A DNA stretch of 35,222 nucleotides from Leptolinea sp964424035 (GTDB taxonomy: Bacteria > Chloroflexota > Anaerolineae > Anaerolineales > Anaerolineaceae). The notes below the pieces were generated by a model. That model was not told where the DNA came from. It did no database searches and saw only the letters and a list, made by a program, of their open reading frames with translations. Location: the NCBI GenBank assembly GCA_964424035.1, contig CAYRHB010000021.1, forward strand, positions 1-35,222, in the 5' to 3' direction. The position numbers and the translations under genes were made by a program. Below, one piece after another: positions 1-7,774 of this stretch (position 1 is the stretch's first letter; the number at the start of each line of letters is the position of its first letter).

Positions 1-17
1 TTAGACCAGGAGAGAAT

Positions 18-695
18 ATGGGTCGTAAAGTTCATCCGATTGGATTTCGTCTAAATATCAACCAGCCGTGGGAAGGCCGTTGGTTCGCCGAGGGTGCTGA
101 ATACCGCACTCAGTTGCACCAGGATTTCGCCATCCGCGCGTTGATAAAGAGTTCTACTGAAAAAGCCGGCGTTTCACACGTGGAAGTTGAACGCTTCCCC
201 GGCAAGGTGAAAGTTGTTGTTCACACAGCCAAACCCGGTATTCTTATCGGCCGCAAAGGCGACAGCGTTAAAAAGATCCGCCAGGATCTGGAAGCCCTGA
301 CCGGAAAGAAGATCGATCTGGAGATCAAAGAGATCAAGAGCCCGGATATGGATGCCTATCTGGTAGCCATGAATATCGCCGGACAGATCGAGCGCCGCGT
401 GAGTTACCGCCGAGCCATGAAACGTGCCCTTCAACAGGCTATGCGCCAGGGCGCGGAAGGCATCAAGATCGAAGTTGCCGGACGTTTAAGCGGTGCTGAA
501 ATGGCCCGCAGTGTCTGGCTTCGTGAAGGCCGTGTACCGCTGCAAACATTACGCGCCAATATGGACTTCGCCCGTGGCGAAGCTCTCACCCAGTACGGAC
601 GCATCGGTGTGAAGGTCTGGGTTTACAAAGGCGAGGTTCTTCCAACCGTGGAAGAAAAAGTCGAATCCACCGAAGGCGTTTACGTCAGCGAGTAA
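18..695 (+). CDS. rpsC: 30S ribosomal protein S3
   Basis: Ribosomal protein S3 (225 aa) binds 16S rRNA in the head of the small subunit and helps form the mRNA entry site. The N-terminus MGRKVHPIGFRL is the classic S3 start. A type II KH domain lies at about residues 40-110, with its GRKG loop in ILIGRKGDSVKKI, and the S3 C-terminal domain follows (GRLSGAEMAR, then ARGEALTQYGRIGVKVWVYKGE). The start ATG follows an AGGAGA ribosome binding site. The bases TAG just upstream fit the end of rplV, the usual preceding gene, but too little is present to call it. It is the first complete gene of the S10-operon section here. Length is normal. Confidence 0.98.
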   Translation: MGRKVHPIGFRLNINQPWEGRWFAEGAEYRTQLHQDFAIRALIKSSTEKAGVSHVEVERFPGKVKVVVHTAKPGILIGRKGDSVKKIRQDLEALTGKKIDLEIKEIKSPDMDAYLVAMNIAGQIERRVSYRRAMKRALQQAMRQGAEGIKIEVAGRLSGAEMARSVWLREGRVPLQTLRANMDFARGEALTQYGRIGVKVWVYKGEVLPTVEEKVESTEGVYVSE

Positions 696-739
696 ATTAT
701 TGCCGGGGTCACGAACCCGGATTGAGAGAGGTGCCAACT

Positions 740-1168
740 ATGTTAATGCCAAAGCGTGTCAAATGGCGCAAGCAGATGCGCGGCCGCATGCGCGGGAAAG
801 CTTTGCGAGGCGCAGAGATCCTTTCCGGCGAGTATGGCCTGCAGGCGCTTGAACCCGGTTGGGTAACAGCCCGTCAGATCGAAGCTGCCCGCCGTGCCAT
901 TGTTCATAATATGAAGCGCCGTGGGAAGGTCTGGATCAGGATATTTCCGGATAAGCCATACACCCATCGCCCACCCGAAACCCGTATGGGTAAAGGTAAA
1001 GGTAATGTTGAATACTGGGTAGCTGTAGTTCGCCCCGGCCGCATTATGTTCGAGGTCGGCGGACTCCCCGGCGATCAGGCCATTGAAGCCTTGACCCAGG
1101 CAACCTATAAATTCTCCATCAAGACCAAAGTAATTGGACGTCAGGATGGAACAGGAGATCAGGCATGA
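740..1168 (+). CDS. rplP: 50S ribosomal protein L16
   Basis: L16 (142 aa) sits near the A site of the large subunit and contacts tRNA. The sequence MLMPKRVKWRKQMRGRMRGK is the diagnostic N-terminus, and THRPPETRMGKGKGNVEYW is the conserved central stretch. The reading frame is open further upstream to a TTG at 722, but that would add six residues that L16 proteins do not have. The purine-rich GAGAGAGG at about 724-731 is well spaced for the ATG at 740, so that start is chosen. The stop overlaps the rpmC start (ATGA), which suggests translational coupling. Confidence 0.97.
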   Translation: MLMPKRVKWRKQMRGRMRGKALRGAEILSGEYGLQALEPGWVTARQIEAARRAIVHNMKRRGKVWIRIFPDKPYTHRPPETRMGKGKGNVEYWVAVVRPGRIMFEVGGLPGDQAIEALTQATYKFSIKTKVIGRQDGTGDQA

Positions 1169-1377
1169 AAAACGAAGAACTGCGCCTGCTTTCGACTGAA
1201 GAGCTTCGAACAAAATTACAGGATGCCCGCCAGGAAGTCATGAACTTGCGGTTCCAGGTTGTTACCGGTCAATTGACTGATACCAGCCGGATTCCGGCCA
1301 CCCGCCGGATGGTCGCGCGGTATGAAACACTCCTGCGGGAGCGGGAACTTGCCCCTGCCAAGGAAGGTGACAAATGA
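1165..1377 (+). CDS. rpmC: 50S ribosomal protein L29
   Basis: L29 (70 aa) is a small helical-hairpin protein next to the polypeptide exit tunnel, close to the docking site for trigger factor and SRP. The pattern ELRLLSTEELRTKLQDAR followed by LRFQVVTGQL is typical of L29. It overlaps rplP upstream and rpsQ downstream by four bases each (ATGA), so the L16-L29-S17 trio is likely translated in a coupled way. Length is normal. Confidence 0.96.
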   Translation: MKNEELRLLSTEELRTKLQDARQEVMNLRFQVVTGQLTDTSRIPATRRMVARYETLLRERELAPAKEGDK

Positions 1378-1646
1378 ACGAACGCCGTCGCATGACTGGT
1401 GTCGTAACCAGCAATAAGATGATGAAAACCGTAGTGGTTGAAATCACCCGTACGTACCGTCACCCGATTTACAAAAAAGTCGTCCATCTCAAGAAAAGCA
1501 TAAAAGCACATGATGAGATCGGCTGCCAGATCGGTGACCAGGTTCAGATCGTCGAAACCCGTCCGATTTCCAAGGAAAAAAGCTTTGCGGTTGAGGCAAT
1601 CCTAAAGAAAGTTCTCGCACCGGTTGAGACGGACAAGGGAGAGTAG
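1374..1646 (+). CDS. rpsQ: 30S ribosomal protein S17
   Basis: S17 (90 aa) is an OB-fold primary 16S rRNA binder needed early in small-subunit assembly. The N-terminal RRRMTGVVTSNKMMKTVVV matches the family signature (G-V-V-x-S-x-K-M-x-K-T), and GDQVQIVETRPISKEKSF is the conserved C-terminal strand. The start overlaps the rpmC stop by four bases. The C-terminus has a short tail, which is common. Confidence 0.97.
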   Translation: MNERRRMTGVVTSNKMMKTVVVEITRTYRHPIYKKVVHLKKSIKAHDEIGCQIGDQVQIVETRPISKEKSFAVEAILKKVLAPVETDKGE

Positions 1647-1649
1647 ATC

Positions 1650-2021
1650 ATGATCCAACAAGAGTCCCGTCTCAAAGTTGCTGATAACACCGGCGCTCGT
1701 GAACTCCTTGTCATCCATGTTCAGGGTGGTTCTACCCGGCACTACGGTTCCGTTGGCGATATTGTTGTCGCCACTGTAAAATCCGCTGCTCCACAGGGAT
1801 CTGTGAAGAAGAGCGATATCGTAAAAGCCGTCATCGTACGCTGCGCGAAGGAATGGCGCCGTGAAGATGGTTCATCCATCCGCTTCGATGACAATGCCGC
1901 CGTGATCCTGGATACTGATGGCCAGAATCCCAAAGGCACCCGTATCTTCGGACCCGTTGCCCGTGAATTGCGCGAAAAAGGTTTTATGAAGATCGTATCC
2001 CTGGCTCCGGAAGTAATTTAG
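1650..2021 (+). CDS. rplN: 50S ribosomal protein L14
   Basis: L14 (123 aa) lies at the subunit interface and forms an intersubunit bridge. The N-terminus MIQQESRLKVADNTGARELL and the C-terminal RIFGPVARELREKGFMKIVSLAPEVI are the strongly conserved L14 ends. An AGGGAGAGTAGATC stretch just before the ATG provides the ribosome binding site. The gap to rpsQ is three bases, and rplX follows after 16 bases. Confidence 0.98.
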   Translation: MIQQESRLKVADNTGARELLVIHVQGGSTRHYGSVGDIVVATVKSAAPQGSVKKSDIVKAVIVRCAKEWRREDGSSIRFDDNAAVILDTDGQNPKGTRIFGPVARELREKGFMKIVSLAPEVI

Positions 2022-2037
2022 GAAGAGGAGCAGAAAT

Positions 2038-2373
2038 ATGAACGTGAAGATTCGAAAAGGTGATCTGGTAGAAGTAATCACAGGGCGAGAAGATGATCGC
2101 GGAAAACGCGGCGAAATCATCAAAGTCTTCCCTGATGAACATCGTGTCATCGTGCAGAGCGTGAACATGCGCACAAAGCACCAGAAACAGGTGCAAAGCC
2201 AGGGACGAACCATCAAACCCGGCATCGTGCGTTTCGAAGCCCCCATTGACATTTCGAATGTCATGCTGGTCTGTCCGAAATGCGGCAAAACAACCCGCGT
2301 GGGTGTTGTGCGCAATGAAGGCAAAAGCCAGCGTGTATGCAAGAAATGCGACGCCCTGATGGATGATAAATAG
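2038..2373 (+). CDS. rplX: 50S ribosomal protein L24
   Basis: L24 (111 aa) is an assembly-initiator protein that binds near the 5' end of 23S rRNA. The KOW motif is at about residues 5-35 (IRKGDLVEVITGREDDRGKRG). The C-terminal half carries two CxxC pairs (VCPKCGK and VCKKCD), a probable zinc ribbon found in L24 of many Gram-positive and thermophilic lineages. The ribosome binding site AGGAAGAGG precedes the ATG. Confidence 0.97.
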   Translation: MNVKIRKGDLVEVITGREDDRGKRGEIIKVFPDEHRVIVQSVNMRTKHQKQVQSQGRTIKPGIVRFEAPIDISNVMLVCPKCGKTTRVGVVRNEGKSQRVCKKCDALMDDK

Positions 2374-2389
2374 ACAGGGAGAGCAATAG

Positions 2390-2932
2390 ATGAACCAACT
2401 AAAAGAACGCTATCAAAATGAGATCGTGCCCTCCTTGATGAAGTCATTGGAGCTGGAAAATGTAATGCAGGTTCCACGGTTGCAGAAAGTCGTTGTCAAC
2501 ATCGGTATGGGTGAAGCCAACGAAGATCCCAAAACCCTGGACGCGGCTGTAACGGATGTGGTTACCATCACCGGTCAGAAACCGGTCATCACCAAAGCCC
2601 GCAAATCCATCTCCAACTTCAAACTTCGTGAAGGGCGGGCCATCGGCGTCAAAGTCACCCTGCGCGGTGAGCGTATGTGGGCTTTTGTCGACCGTTTGAT
2701 GAATGTCGTCCTGCCACGCGTTCGCGATTTCCGTGGTGTTTCTGCCGAAGCTTTTGACGGCCGTGGCAATTACACACTCGGTTTGCGCGAACAGTTGATC
2801 TTCCCGGAAATTGAATATGACAAGATCGACAAAATCCGGGGTATGGAAATTACGATGGTTACTACGGCAGCCAATGACGAACAGGCGGCATCTTTGCTGC
2901 GCGAACTCGGCATGCCATTCAGGAAGGATTAA
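2390..2932 (+). CDS. rplE: 50S ribosomal protein L5
   Basis: L5 (180 aa) binds 5S rRNA in the central protuberance and contacts P-site tRNA. Typical stretches are VPRLQKVVVNIGMGEA near the N-terminus, TGQKPVITKARKSISNFKLREG in the middle and FPEIEYDKID near the C-terminus. Length matches the family exactly. The ribosome binding site is ACAGGGAGAGC. rpsN starts two bases after the stop. Confidence 0.98.
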   Translation: MNQLKERYQNEIVPSLMKSLELENVMQVPRLQKVVVNIGMGEANEDPKTLDAAVTDVVTITGQKPVITKARKSISNFKLREGRAIGVKVTLRGERMWAFVDRLMNVVLPRVRDFRGVSAEAFDGRGNYTLGLREQLIFPEIEYDKIDKIRGMEITMVTTAANDEQAASLLRELGMPFRKD

Positions 2933-2933
2933 T

Positions 2934-3116
2934 ATGGCAAAGACTTGCATGACTTACCGTGAACAACGGCGAAAATATGCCAACATGGTGCGCAATCGCT
3001 GCCAAAAGTGCGGTCGCCCACGTGGCTACATCCGCCGCTTTGGATTGTGCCGTATTTGCTTTCGCGAACTAGCGCTGGAAGGCAAAATCCCCGGCGTGGT
3101 GAAGTCGTCCTGGTAG
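2934..3116 (+). CDS. rpsN: 30S ribosomal protein S14, zinc-binding short form
   Basis: This 60-residue S14 is the short type Z form, which is part of the small-subunit head. The start MAKTCMTYREQRRKYANM lies two bases after the rplE stop. The Cys pattern CQKCGRP followed by GLCRICFRE gives two CxxC pairs (Cys23/26 and Cys39/42) that ligate zinc. The conserved C-terminus GKIPGVVKSSW is intact. A longer in-frame reading from 2811 would overlap rplE by over 100 bases and has no support. This is the C+ type, as opposed to the roughly 100-residue zinc-free S14 of E. coli. Confidence 0.97.
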   Translation: MAKTCMTYREQRRKYANMVRNRCQKCGRPRGYIRRFGLCRICFRELALEGKIPGVVKSSW

Positions 3117-3138
3117 GCGGCGTGGAAGGAGAAAACTA

Positions 3139-3555
3139 ATGAGTGTTAATGATCCTATCTCCGATATGCTGACCCGCATCCGCAATGGCGTGATGATCGG
3201 CCAGGCGACCGTGGCAATGCCGCGAACCAGAATTAAGGCTGAAATCGCCCGCATCCTCAAAGAAGAAGGCTACATTGAAGGATACGACGAAGTTGAGTCC
3301 GAAAATAATGGCAAGCAGCCTGTGCTGCGGGTGAAGTTAAAGTATGTGGGCGAACGCCGTTCACGCAAACCGGTTATCACCGGTCTGGAACGTGTCAGCC
3401 GCCCCGGCCGCCGGGTTTATACCCAGAAACAGGATATCCCCTGGGTTCTTTCCGGCATGGGCATTTCGATTTTATCCACCCCGAAAGGGATCATGACCGG
3501 ACAGCGCGCCCGCCAGCTTGGCGTTGGTGGCGAAATACTGTGCAAGGTCTGGTAG
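3139..3555 (+). CDS. rpsH: 30S ribosomal protein S8
   Basis: S8 (138 aa) is a primary 16S rRNA binder of the central domain and in E. coli represses the spc operon. The N-terminus NDPISDMLTRIRNG and the C-terminal GIMTGQRARQLGVGGEILCKVW are diagnostic. The ribosome binding site GGAAGGAG lies about ten bases before the ATG. The protein is a little longer than the 130-residue norm because of a few extra central residues. Confidence 0.97.
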   Translation: MSVNDPISDMLTRIRNGVMIGQATVAMPRTRIKAEIARILKEEGYIEGYDEVESENNGKQPVLRVKLKYVGERRSRKPVITGLERVSRPGRRVYTQKQDIPWVLSGMGISILSTPKGIMTGQRARQLGVGGEILCKVW

Positions 3556-3583
3556 TCATAAACGGAATCAGGAGGTAAGTACT

Positions 3584-4132
3584 GTGTCTCGAATTGGTTT
3601 GACGCCAGTCTCCGTCCCGGCCGGTGTACAGGTTGAGATCAAGGGTTCCAATGTGAATATCAAGGGACCGAACGGTGAGATGTCTCGCCTGTTCTCTCCC
3701 ACCTTGAACATCAAGCTGGAAAACGGTCAGGTTATCGTGGAACGCACATCCGAAATCGCGAATGTACGCGCTCTCCATGGGACGACTCGGGCATTAATTC
3801 AAAATATGGTCACGGGTGTAAGCACCGGTTTTACCAAGGTTTTAGAGATCGACGGTGTCGGTTACCGTGCAGAAATGAATGGAAAAAACCTGGTATTGTT
3901 CCTGGGCTTTTCTCACCCAATTGAACTCACCCCACCGGAAGGTATCACGTATGATGTTGACACCAAAACCCGGCAGGTTAAAGTGATGGGCAAAGATATT
4001 GAGCAGATCGGTCAGATCTGTGCAGATATCCGCAAGATCCGCCCGCCTGAACCGTACAAAGGTAAAGGTATTCGCTACCAGGGTGAAAAGATCCGCCGCA
4101 AGGCTGGAAAATCTGGCAAAGCCAAGAAGTAA
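3584..4132 (+). CDS. rplF: 50S ribosomal protein L6
   Basis: L6 (182 aa) binds 23S rRNA near the sarcin-ricin loop and the factor-binding site. The start is taken as the GTG at 3584, giving the standard SRIGLTPVSVPAGV beginning, because AGGAGGTAAG lies directly upstream with good spacing. A longer reading from an ATG at 3518 would overlap rpsH and add 22 unrelated residues. The C-terminal motif PPEPYKGKGIRYQGEKIRRK is the conserved L6 signature. rplR follows 11 bases later. Confidence 0.97.
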   Translation: MSRIGLTPVSVPAGVQVEIKGSNVNIKGPNGEMSRLFSPTLNIKLENGQVIVERTSEIANVRALHGTTRALIQNMVTGVSTGFTKVLEIDGVGYRAEMNGKNLVLFLGFSHPIELTPPEGITYDVDTKTRQVKVMGKDIEQIGQICADIRKIRPPEPYKGKGIRYQGEKIRRKAGKSGKAKK

Positions 4133-4143
4133 AGGTACTGGAT

Positions 4144-4509
4144 ATGGCGAAAACATCCCGATCTGAAGCGCGAATCCGCCGTCATGAGCGTGTTCGCAAG
4201 ACAATTTCTGGAACTCCTGAGCGTCCACGCCTGGCTGTTTTCCGCAGCAATGCTGAAATCTATGCACAGGTGATTGATGATGCGGCAGGGAATACCCTCG
4301 CCAGCGCTTCCAGCGTTGACCGTGAGCTGCGTTCCTCGGCTGCCAAGATCACGAAAACCGAACAGGCTAAACTGATCGGCAAGACAGTGGCAGAACGAGC
4401 CAAGAGTAAGGGCATTGATAAGGTCGTCTTTGACCGCGGCGGATTCCGATACATGGGCCGTGTCAAAGCTCTGGCTGATGCTGCCCGCGAAGCCGGGCTG
4501 GAATTCTAA
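4144..4509 (+). CDS. rplR: 50S ribosomal protein L18
   Basis: L18 (121 aa) bridges 5S and 23S rRNA in the central protuberance. The family pattern is clear: R-R-H-x-R-V-R-K-T-I-S-G-T at the N-terminus, ERPRLAVFRSNAEIYAQVID, and the C-terminal VFDRGGFRYMGRVKALADAAREAGLEF. It is the usual neighbour of L6 and S5. Length is normal. Confidence 0.97.
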   Translation: MAKTSRSEARIRRHERVRKTISGTPERPRLAVFRSNAEIYAQVIDDAAGNTLASASSVDRELRSSAAKITKTEQAKLIGKTVAERAKSKGIDKVVFDRGGFRYMGRVKALADAAREAGLEF

Positions 4510-4538
4510 CCAGAGAAAGCGATGATAGAGGGCTGATT

Positions 4539-5066
4539 ATGGAACAAGAGTATCAACCACTGGAACAACAATTTGACGAGCGTGTCATTGAGATCGCCCG
4601 CGTAGCCAAAGTTGTAAAAGGCGGCCGCCGCTTTTCCTTCCGTGTCACAGTTGTGGCTGGAGATAACAAGGGAAAGATCGGTCTGGGTATCGGAAAAGCC
4701 AACGCGGTTCCCGATGCCATGCGAAAAGCGACCGACCATGCTCATAAAAACATGCGCCAGATGAACATCTCCGGCACTACCATCCCCCACGAAGTACTGG
4801 GCCGGCTGGCCGGTGCGCGTGTTTTGTTGAAACCCGCATCACCCGGTACCGGTGTTATCGCCGGCGGTGGTGTGCGTGCCGTACTTGAATCGGCTGGCAT
4901 TCGTGATATTTTGACAAAATCCCTGGGTTCCGCCAATGTTCTGAACGTTGTTCAGGCAACATTTGATGCCATGGAACAGTTGAAATCTCCGAGCGAAGAA
5001 GCCGCCAATCGTGGAAAAGCTGTAAAAGACCTGCAGCCTTTCTGGGAGCGGAGGAAGAATGACTAA
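4539..5066 (+). CDS. rpsE: 30S ribosomal protein S5
   Basis: S5 (175 aa) lies at the mRNA entry site and influences decoding accuracy. The dsRNA-binding domain at about residues 15-80 contains KGGRRFSFRVTVVAGDNKGK, and the C-terminal fold has PASPGTGVIAGGGVRAVLESAG followed by DILTKSLGSANVLNVV. The N-terminus MEQEYQPLEQQFDERVIEIARVAKV is acidic, as in many S5 proteins. The stop overlaps the rpmD start by eight bases. Confidence 0.97.
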   Translation: MEQEYQPLEQQFDERVIEIARVAKVVKGGRRFSFRVTVVAGDNKGKIGLGIGKANAVPDAMRKATDHAHKNMRQMNISGTTIPHEVLGRLAGARVLLKPASPGTGVIAGGGVRAVLESAGIRDILTKSLGSANVLNVVQATFDAMEQLKSPSEEAANRGKAVKDLQPFWERRKND

Positions 5067-5268
5067 GAAAGCCGCACTTGAGAAAAAGGTCCGTGTGACA
5101 TTGGTCCACAGCCCGATCGGCTATACCGAACGGGCAAAACGGACTGTGTACGCGTTGGGTCTGCGCCGTCTGCATCAGACGGTGGAACATGTAGATACCC
5201 CCGTACTGCGCGGTATGCTGGCAAAAGTTAGCCATCTTATCGAGATTGAAGAGCAGGTAGAGAAATGA
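5059..5268 (+). CDS. rpmD: 50S ribosomal protein L30
   Basis: L30 (69 aa) is a small large-subunit protein. The core VRVTLVHSPIGYTERAKRTV followed by LGLRRLHQTVEHVDTPVLRGM is the L30 pattern. It overlaps the rpsE 3' end by eight bases and the rplO start by four bases (ATGA), so the three are likely translationally coupled. The ribosome binding site GGAGCGGAGGAAG lies inside rpsE. Confidence 0.96.
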   Translation: MTKKAALEKKVRVTLVHSPIGYTERAKRTVYALGLRRLHQTVEHVDTPVLRGMLAKVSHLIEIEEQVEK

Positions 5269-5717
5269 AACTGAACGACTTACGACCTAACGATGGCGCG
5301 AAACAAAATCGCAAACGTGTCGGACGCGGTATTTCAGCCGGGCAGGGTAAAACCTCCGGCCGCGGTACAAAAGGCGAGGGCGCGCGCCGCGGTAGTGGTG
5401 GAAACCTTTACCGTCAGGGCGGTAACCTGCCGTTCTACCGCCGCCTTCCGTTTATCCGTGGTGAGGGATTCACCCCACCCAACAAGATCGTCTACACCGA
5501 GATCAACCTCGATCAACTTGCACGCTTTGAAAAAGGCGTTGAAGTTACTCCCGAAGTGCTGGCGCAGGCCAACCTGCTGCACAATGCTGGTGAACCCGTG
5601 GTCATTCTTGGCCGTGGGGAGATCAAGGTCGCGTTGAAAGTCCGTGTTCATCGGATTAGCAAAACCGCCCGAGAAAAAATCGAAAAAGCCGGTGGCAGTG
5701 TGGAGTTGATTGCCTGA
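5265..5717 (+). CDS. rplO: 50S ribosomal protein L15
   Basis: L15 (150 aa) is a late-assembly large-subunit protein with a glycine-rich, basic N-terminal extension. That extension is present (KRVGRGISAGQGKTSGRGTKG, then RRGSGGN), followed by FEGGQ-like GGNLPFYRRLPF and the globular domain ending in HRISKTAREKIEKAGGSVELI. It lies directly upstream of secY, its usual position. Confidence 0.97.
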   Translation: MKLNDLRPNDGAKQNRKRVGRGISAGQGKTSGRGTKGEGARRGSGGNLYRQGGNLPFYRRLPFIRGEGFTPPNKIVYTEINLDQLARFEKGVEVTPEVLAQANLLHNAGEPVVILGRGEIKVALKVRVHRISKTAREKIEKAGGSVELIA

Positions 5718-5748
5718 AAACGGCAACTGCCACCGAAGGAGAATCTGA

Positions 5749-7101
5749 ATGAAGCGGTCAGCCTGGCGATATTTATGGATGTCTGAGGATATTCGAAAGA
5801 AGCTCCTCATTACAGTGGGACTGTTGATCTTGTACCGTCTCCTGTCAAATGTACCCGTACCGGGGATCGATCGTGAGATCATCCGTTCCCTGTCACAACA
5901 GACAGGAGCAGCCGGAAACCTGGTCAATTTACTTGATCTGCTTTCCGGTGGTACCGTTTCAAACTTCTCCATTCTGGCGATGGGTGTTTATCCATACATC
6001 ACAGCTCAGATTATTCTGCAGCTTCTTGTCCCCATCATTCCTGCACTTGAACGCCGGATCAAAGAAAACCCGCGTGAAGGTCAGGCCTGGATGGAAAAAT
6101 GGACCGTTATCCTGACCATCCCCATGGCTGCTCTTTCAGCCATCGGTCAGATCAACATTTTCAATACAATGTTGGGCAGCGGAGTATCCGTATTAAAGAA
6201 TTACGGATTTACCGGAGCTGCCCTGATCCCGACACTGACAACCCTGTTGAGTATGATCGCAGGTACCATGATCGGCATCTGGCTGGGCCAGTTGATCTCT
6301 GAATACGGTATCCCGAACCAGGGTCTTTCTCTGATCATTTTTGCCGGTATTGTGTCCCGCATGCCGGTGAACCTGGGAAGAGTGCTGGCCGATCAAACCA
6401 ACGGCTGGTGGATGTTGATCGTGATCATAGCTATTTTGTTGCTTACCATCTTTGCGATCGTCTATGTGCAGCAGGGACGCCGGAATGTTCCTGTGCTGTT
6501 CCCCGGACGTCGTGTTGGAAACCGTATGTCCATGCCGGTTACCAGCAAACTTCCCCTCATGGTCAATATGGCCGGTATGATCCCGCTGATCTTTGCCCAA
6601 TCCATTTTGACCTTCCCGGCCATTGTCTCCTCCTATTTTATGGGAGAGAATCAGGCTGAATGGGTGCGTAACTTCGCCACAGGCGTATACAATACGTTCG
6701 GTGGAGGAAATGCCTGGTATGCCGTGCTTTACTTCATCATGGTTGTTCTGTTTACTTTCTTCTATACCGATGTGCTGTTCCAACAACAGAATTATGGTGA
6801 GAACCTGAAGAAACAGGGCGCCCAGATACCGGGCGTGGTTCGCGGAACCCCGACACAAAAATACCTTTCCAAAGTACAACGCCGGATCACACTGCCCGGT
6901 GCCGTATTCCTCGGCCTGGTCGCTGTGTTGCCGTACATTGTCGGTATCATTTTACCTGCCGGCGCCGGCCGTTCTTCCGGCTTGCTGCTGGTCTCGTCTG
7001 CCGGTCTGTTGATCGTCGTCGGTGTGGTTCGCGACACCTTTACCATCATCGAAACCGAACTCAAACTGCACGGATATGACGAAAGTCTCATCAAGGGATA
7101 A
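5749..7101 (+). CDS. secY: Protein translocase subunit SecY
   Basis: SecY (450 aa) is the pore-forming subunit of the SecYEG channel, which exports and inserts proteins at the cytoplasmic membrane. Ten hydrophobic segments are visible. Typical stretches are YRLLSNVPVPGID near TM1, the plug-side region after it, MGVYPYITAQIILQLL in TM2, and QGRRNVPVLFPGRRVG after TM5-6. The cytosolic loop FQQQNYGENLKKQGAQIPG before TM9 and the C-terminal ETELKLHGYDESLIKG are also typical. The ribosome binding site GAAGGAGAATCTG precedes the ATG. adk and map follow, the classic spc-operon order. Length is normal. Confidence 0.98.
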   Translation: MKRSAWRYLWMSEDIRKKLLITVGLLILYRLLSNVPVPGIDREIIRSLSQQTGAAGNLVNLLDLLSGGTVSNFSILAMGVYPYITAQIILQLLVPIIPALERRIKENPREGQAWMEKWTVILTIPMAALSAIGQINIFNTMLGSGVSVLKNYGFTGAALIPTLTTLLSMIAGTMIGIWLGQLISEYGIPNQGLSLIIFAGIVSRMPVNLGRVLADQTNGWWMLIVIIAILLLTIFAIVYVQQGRRNVPVLFPGRRVGNRMSMPVTSKLPLMVNMAGMIPLIFAQSILTFPAIVSSYFMGENQAEWVRNFATGVYNTFGGGNAWYAVLYFIMVVLFTFFYTDVLFQQQNYGENLKKQGAQIPGVVRGTPTQKYLSKVQRRITLPGAVFLGLVAVLPYIVGIILPAGAGRSSGLLLVSSAGLLIVVGVVRDTFTIIETELKLHGYDESLIKG

Positions 7102-7113
7102 AGGGTGATATAG

Positions 7114-7767
7114 ATGCCATCATATGTTGTTTTACTTGGCCCTCCAGGGGCTGGAAAAGGAACCCAGGCTGAATTGATTTCTGAAAATCTTGGTCTGGCC
7201 CATATCTCCTCTGGAGATATCTTTCGTGAAAATTTGAAAAATCAGACGGAACTTGGAAAAAAAGCCCAGGTTTTTATGAACCGCGGCGAACTGGTTCCGG
7301 ATGATTTGACCATTGAAATGATCAAAGACCGCCTTCAGCGCCCGGATTGCAAAGAAGGCGCATTGTTGGACGGTTTCCCCCGCACACCTGCCCAGGCAGA
7401 AGCACTGGGGAAAATGCTGGCTGAATGGAATGGAAAGGTGGAATGTGTTCCTTATATTTCTGTTCCCCCGAAGGAACTGGTTGGCCGCCTGAGCGGACGC
7501 TGGACCTGTAAAGAACAGGGTCATGTGTACCACGAAACCTTCAATCCACCGAAAGTTGCCGGAAAATGCGACATCGACGGCTCGGAACTGTACCAGCGTG
7601 ATGATGATAAAGCTGAAACCGTTGAACGGCGCATCAGCGTTTATCTTGAACAGACAACTCCTTTGATCGATTATTATCGCAAACAGGGCGTTCTGGCCGA
7701 AGTTGATGGGACTTTACCCATCGAACAGGTCACGGCGCAGTTGTTGAAAGCCATTAAGAAGGGATAG
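7114..7767 (+). CDS. adk: Adenylate kinase
   Basis: Adenylate kinase (217 aa) interconverts ATP plus AMP and two ADP in the cytosol. The P-loop GPPGAGKGTQ is at residues 8-17, the AMP-binding region SSGDIFRENLKNQTELG follows, and LLDGFPRTPAQAEAL is conserved. It is the long form with a LID domain at about residues 125-165. The LID keeps only part of the zinc-finger pattern of Gram-positive enzymes. The first pair reads C-K-E-Q and the second C-D-I-D where four cysteines (or three plus Asp) are usual, so metal binding is doubtful or uses the nearby histidines. It lies between secY and map, the common arrangement. Confidence 0.97.
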   Translation: MPSYVVLLGPPGAGKGTQAELISENLGLAHISSGDIFRENLKNQTELGKKAQVFMNRGELVPDDLTIEMIKDRLQRPDCKEGALLDGFPRTPAQAEALGKMLAEWNGKVECVPYISVPPKELVGRLSGRWTCKEQGHVYHETFNPPKVAGKCDIDGSELYQRDDDKAETVERRISVYLEQTTPLIDYYRKQGVLAEVDGTLPIEQVTAQLLKAIKKG

Positions 7768-7774
7768 AGTAGTA

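Noticed and set aside
5334..5972. 212-codon minus-strand open frame
   Set aside because: Covers the rplO-secY junction antisense, with no recognisable motif and no promoter or ribosome binding site.
6193..6879. 228-codon minus-strand open frame, rich in His and Gln
   Set aside because: Antisense to secY. The His/Gln richness is the reverse image of hydrophobic helix codons.
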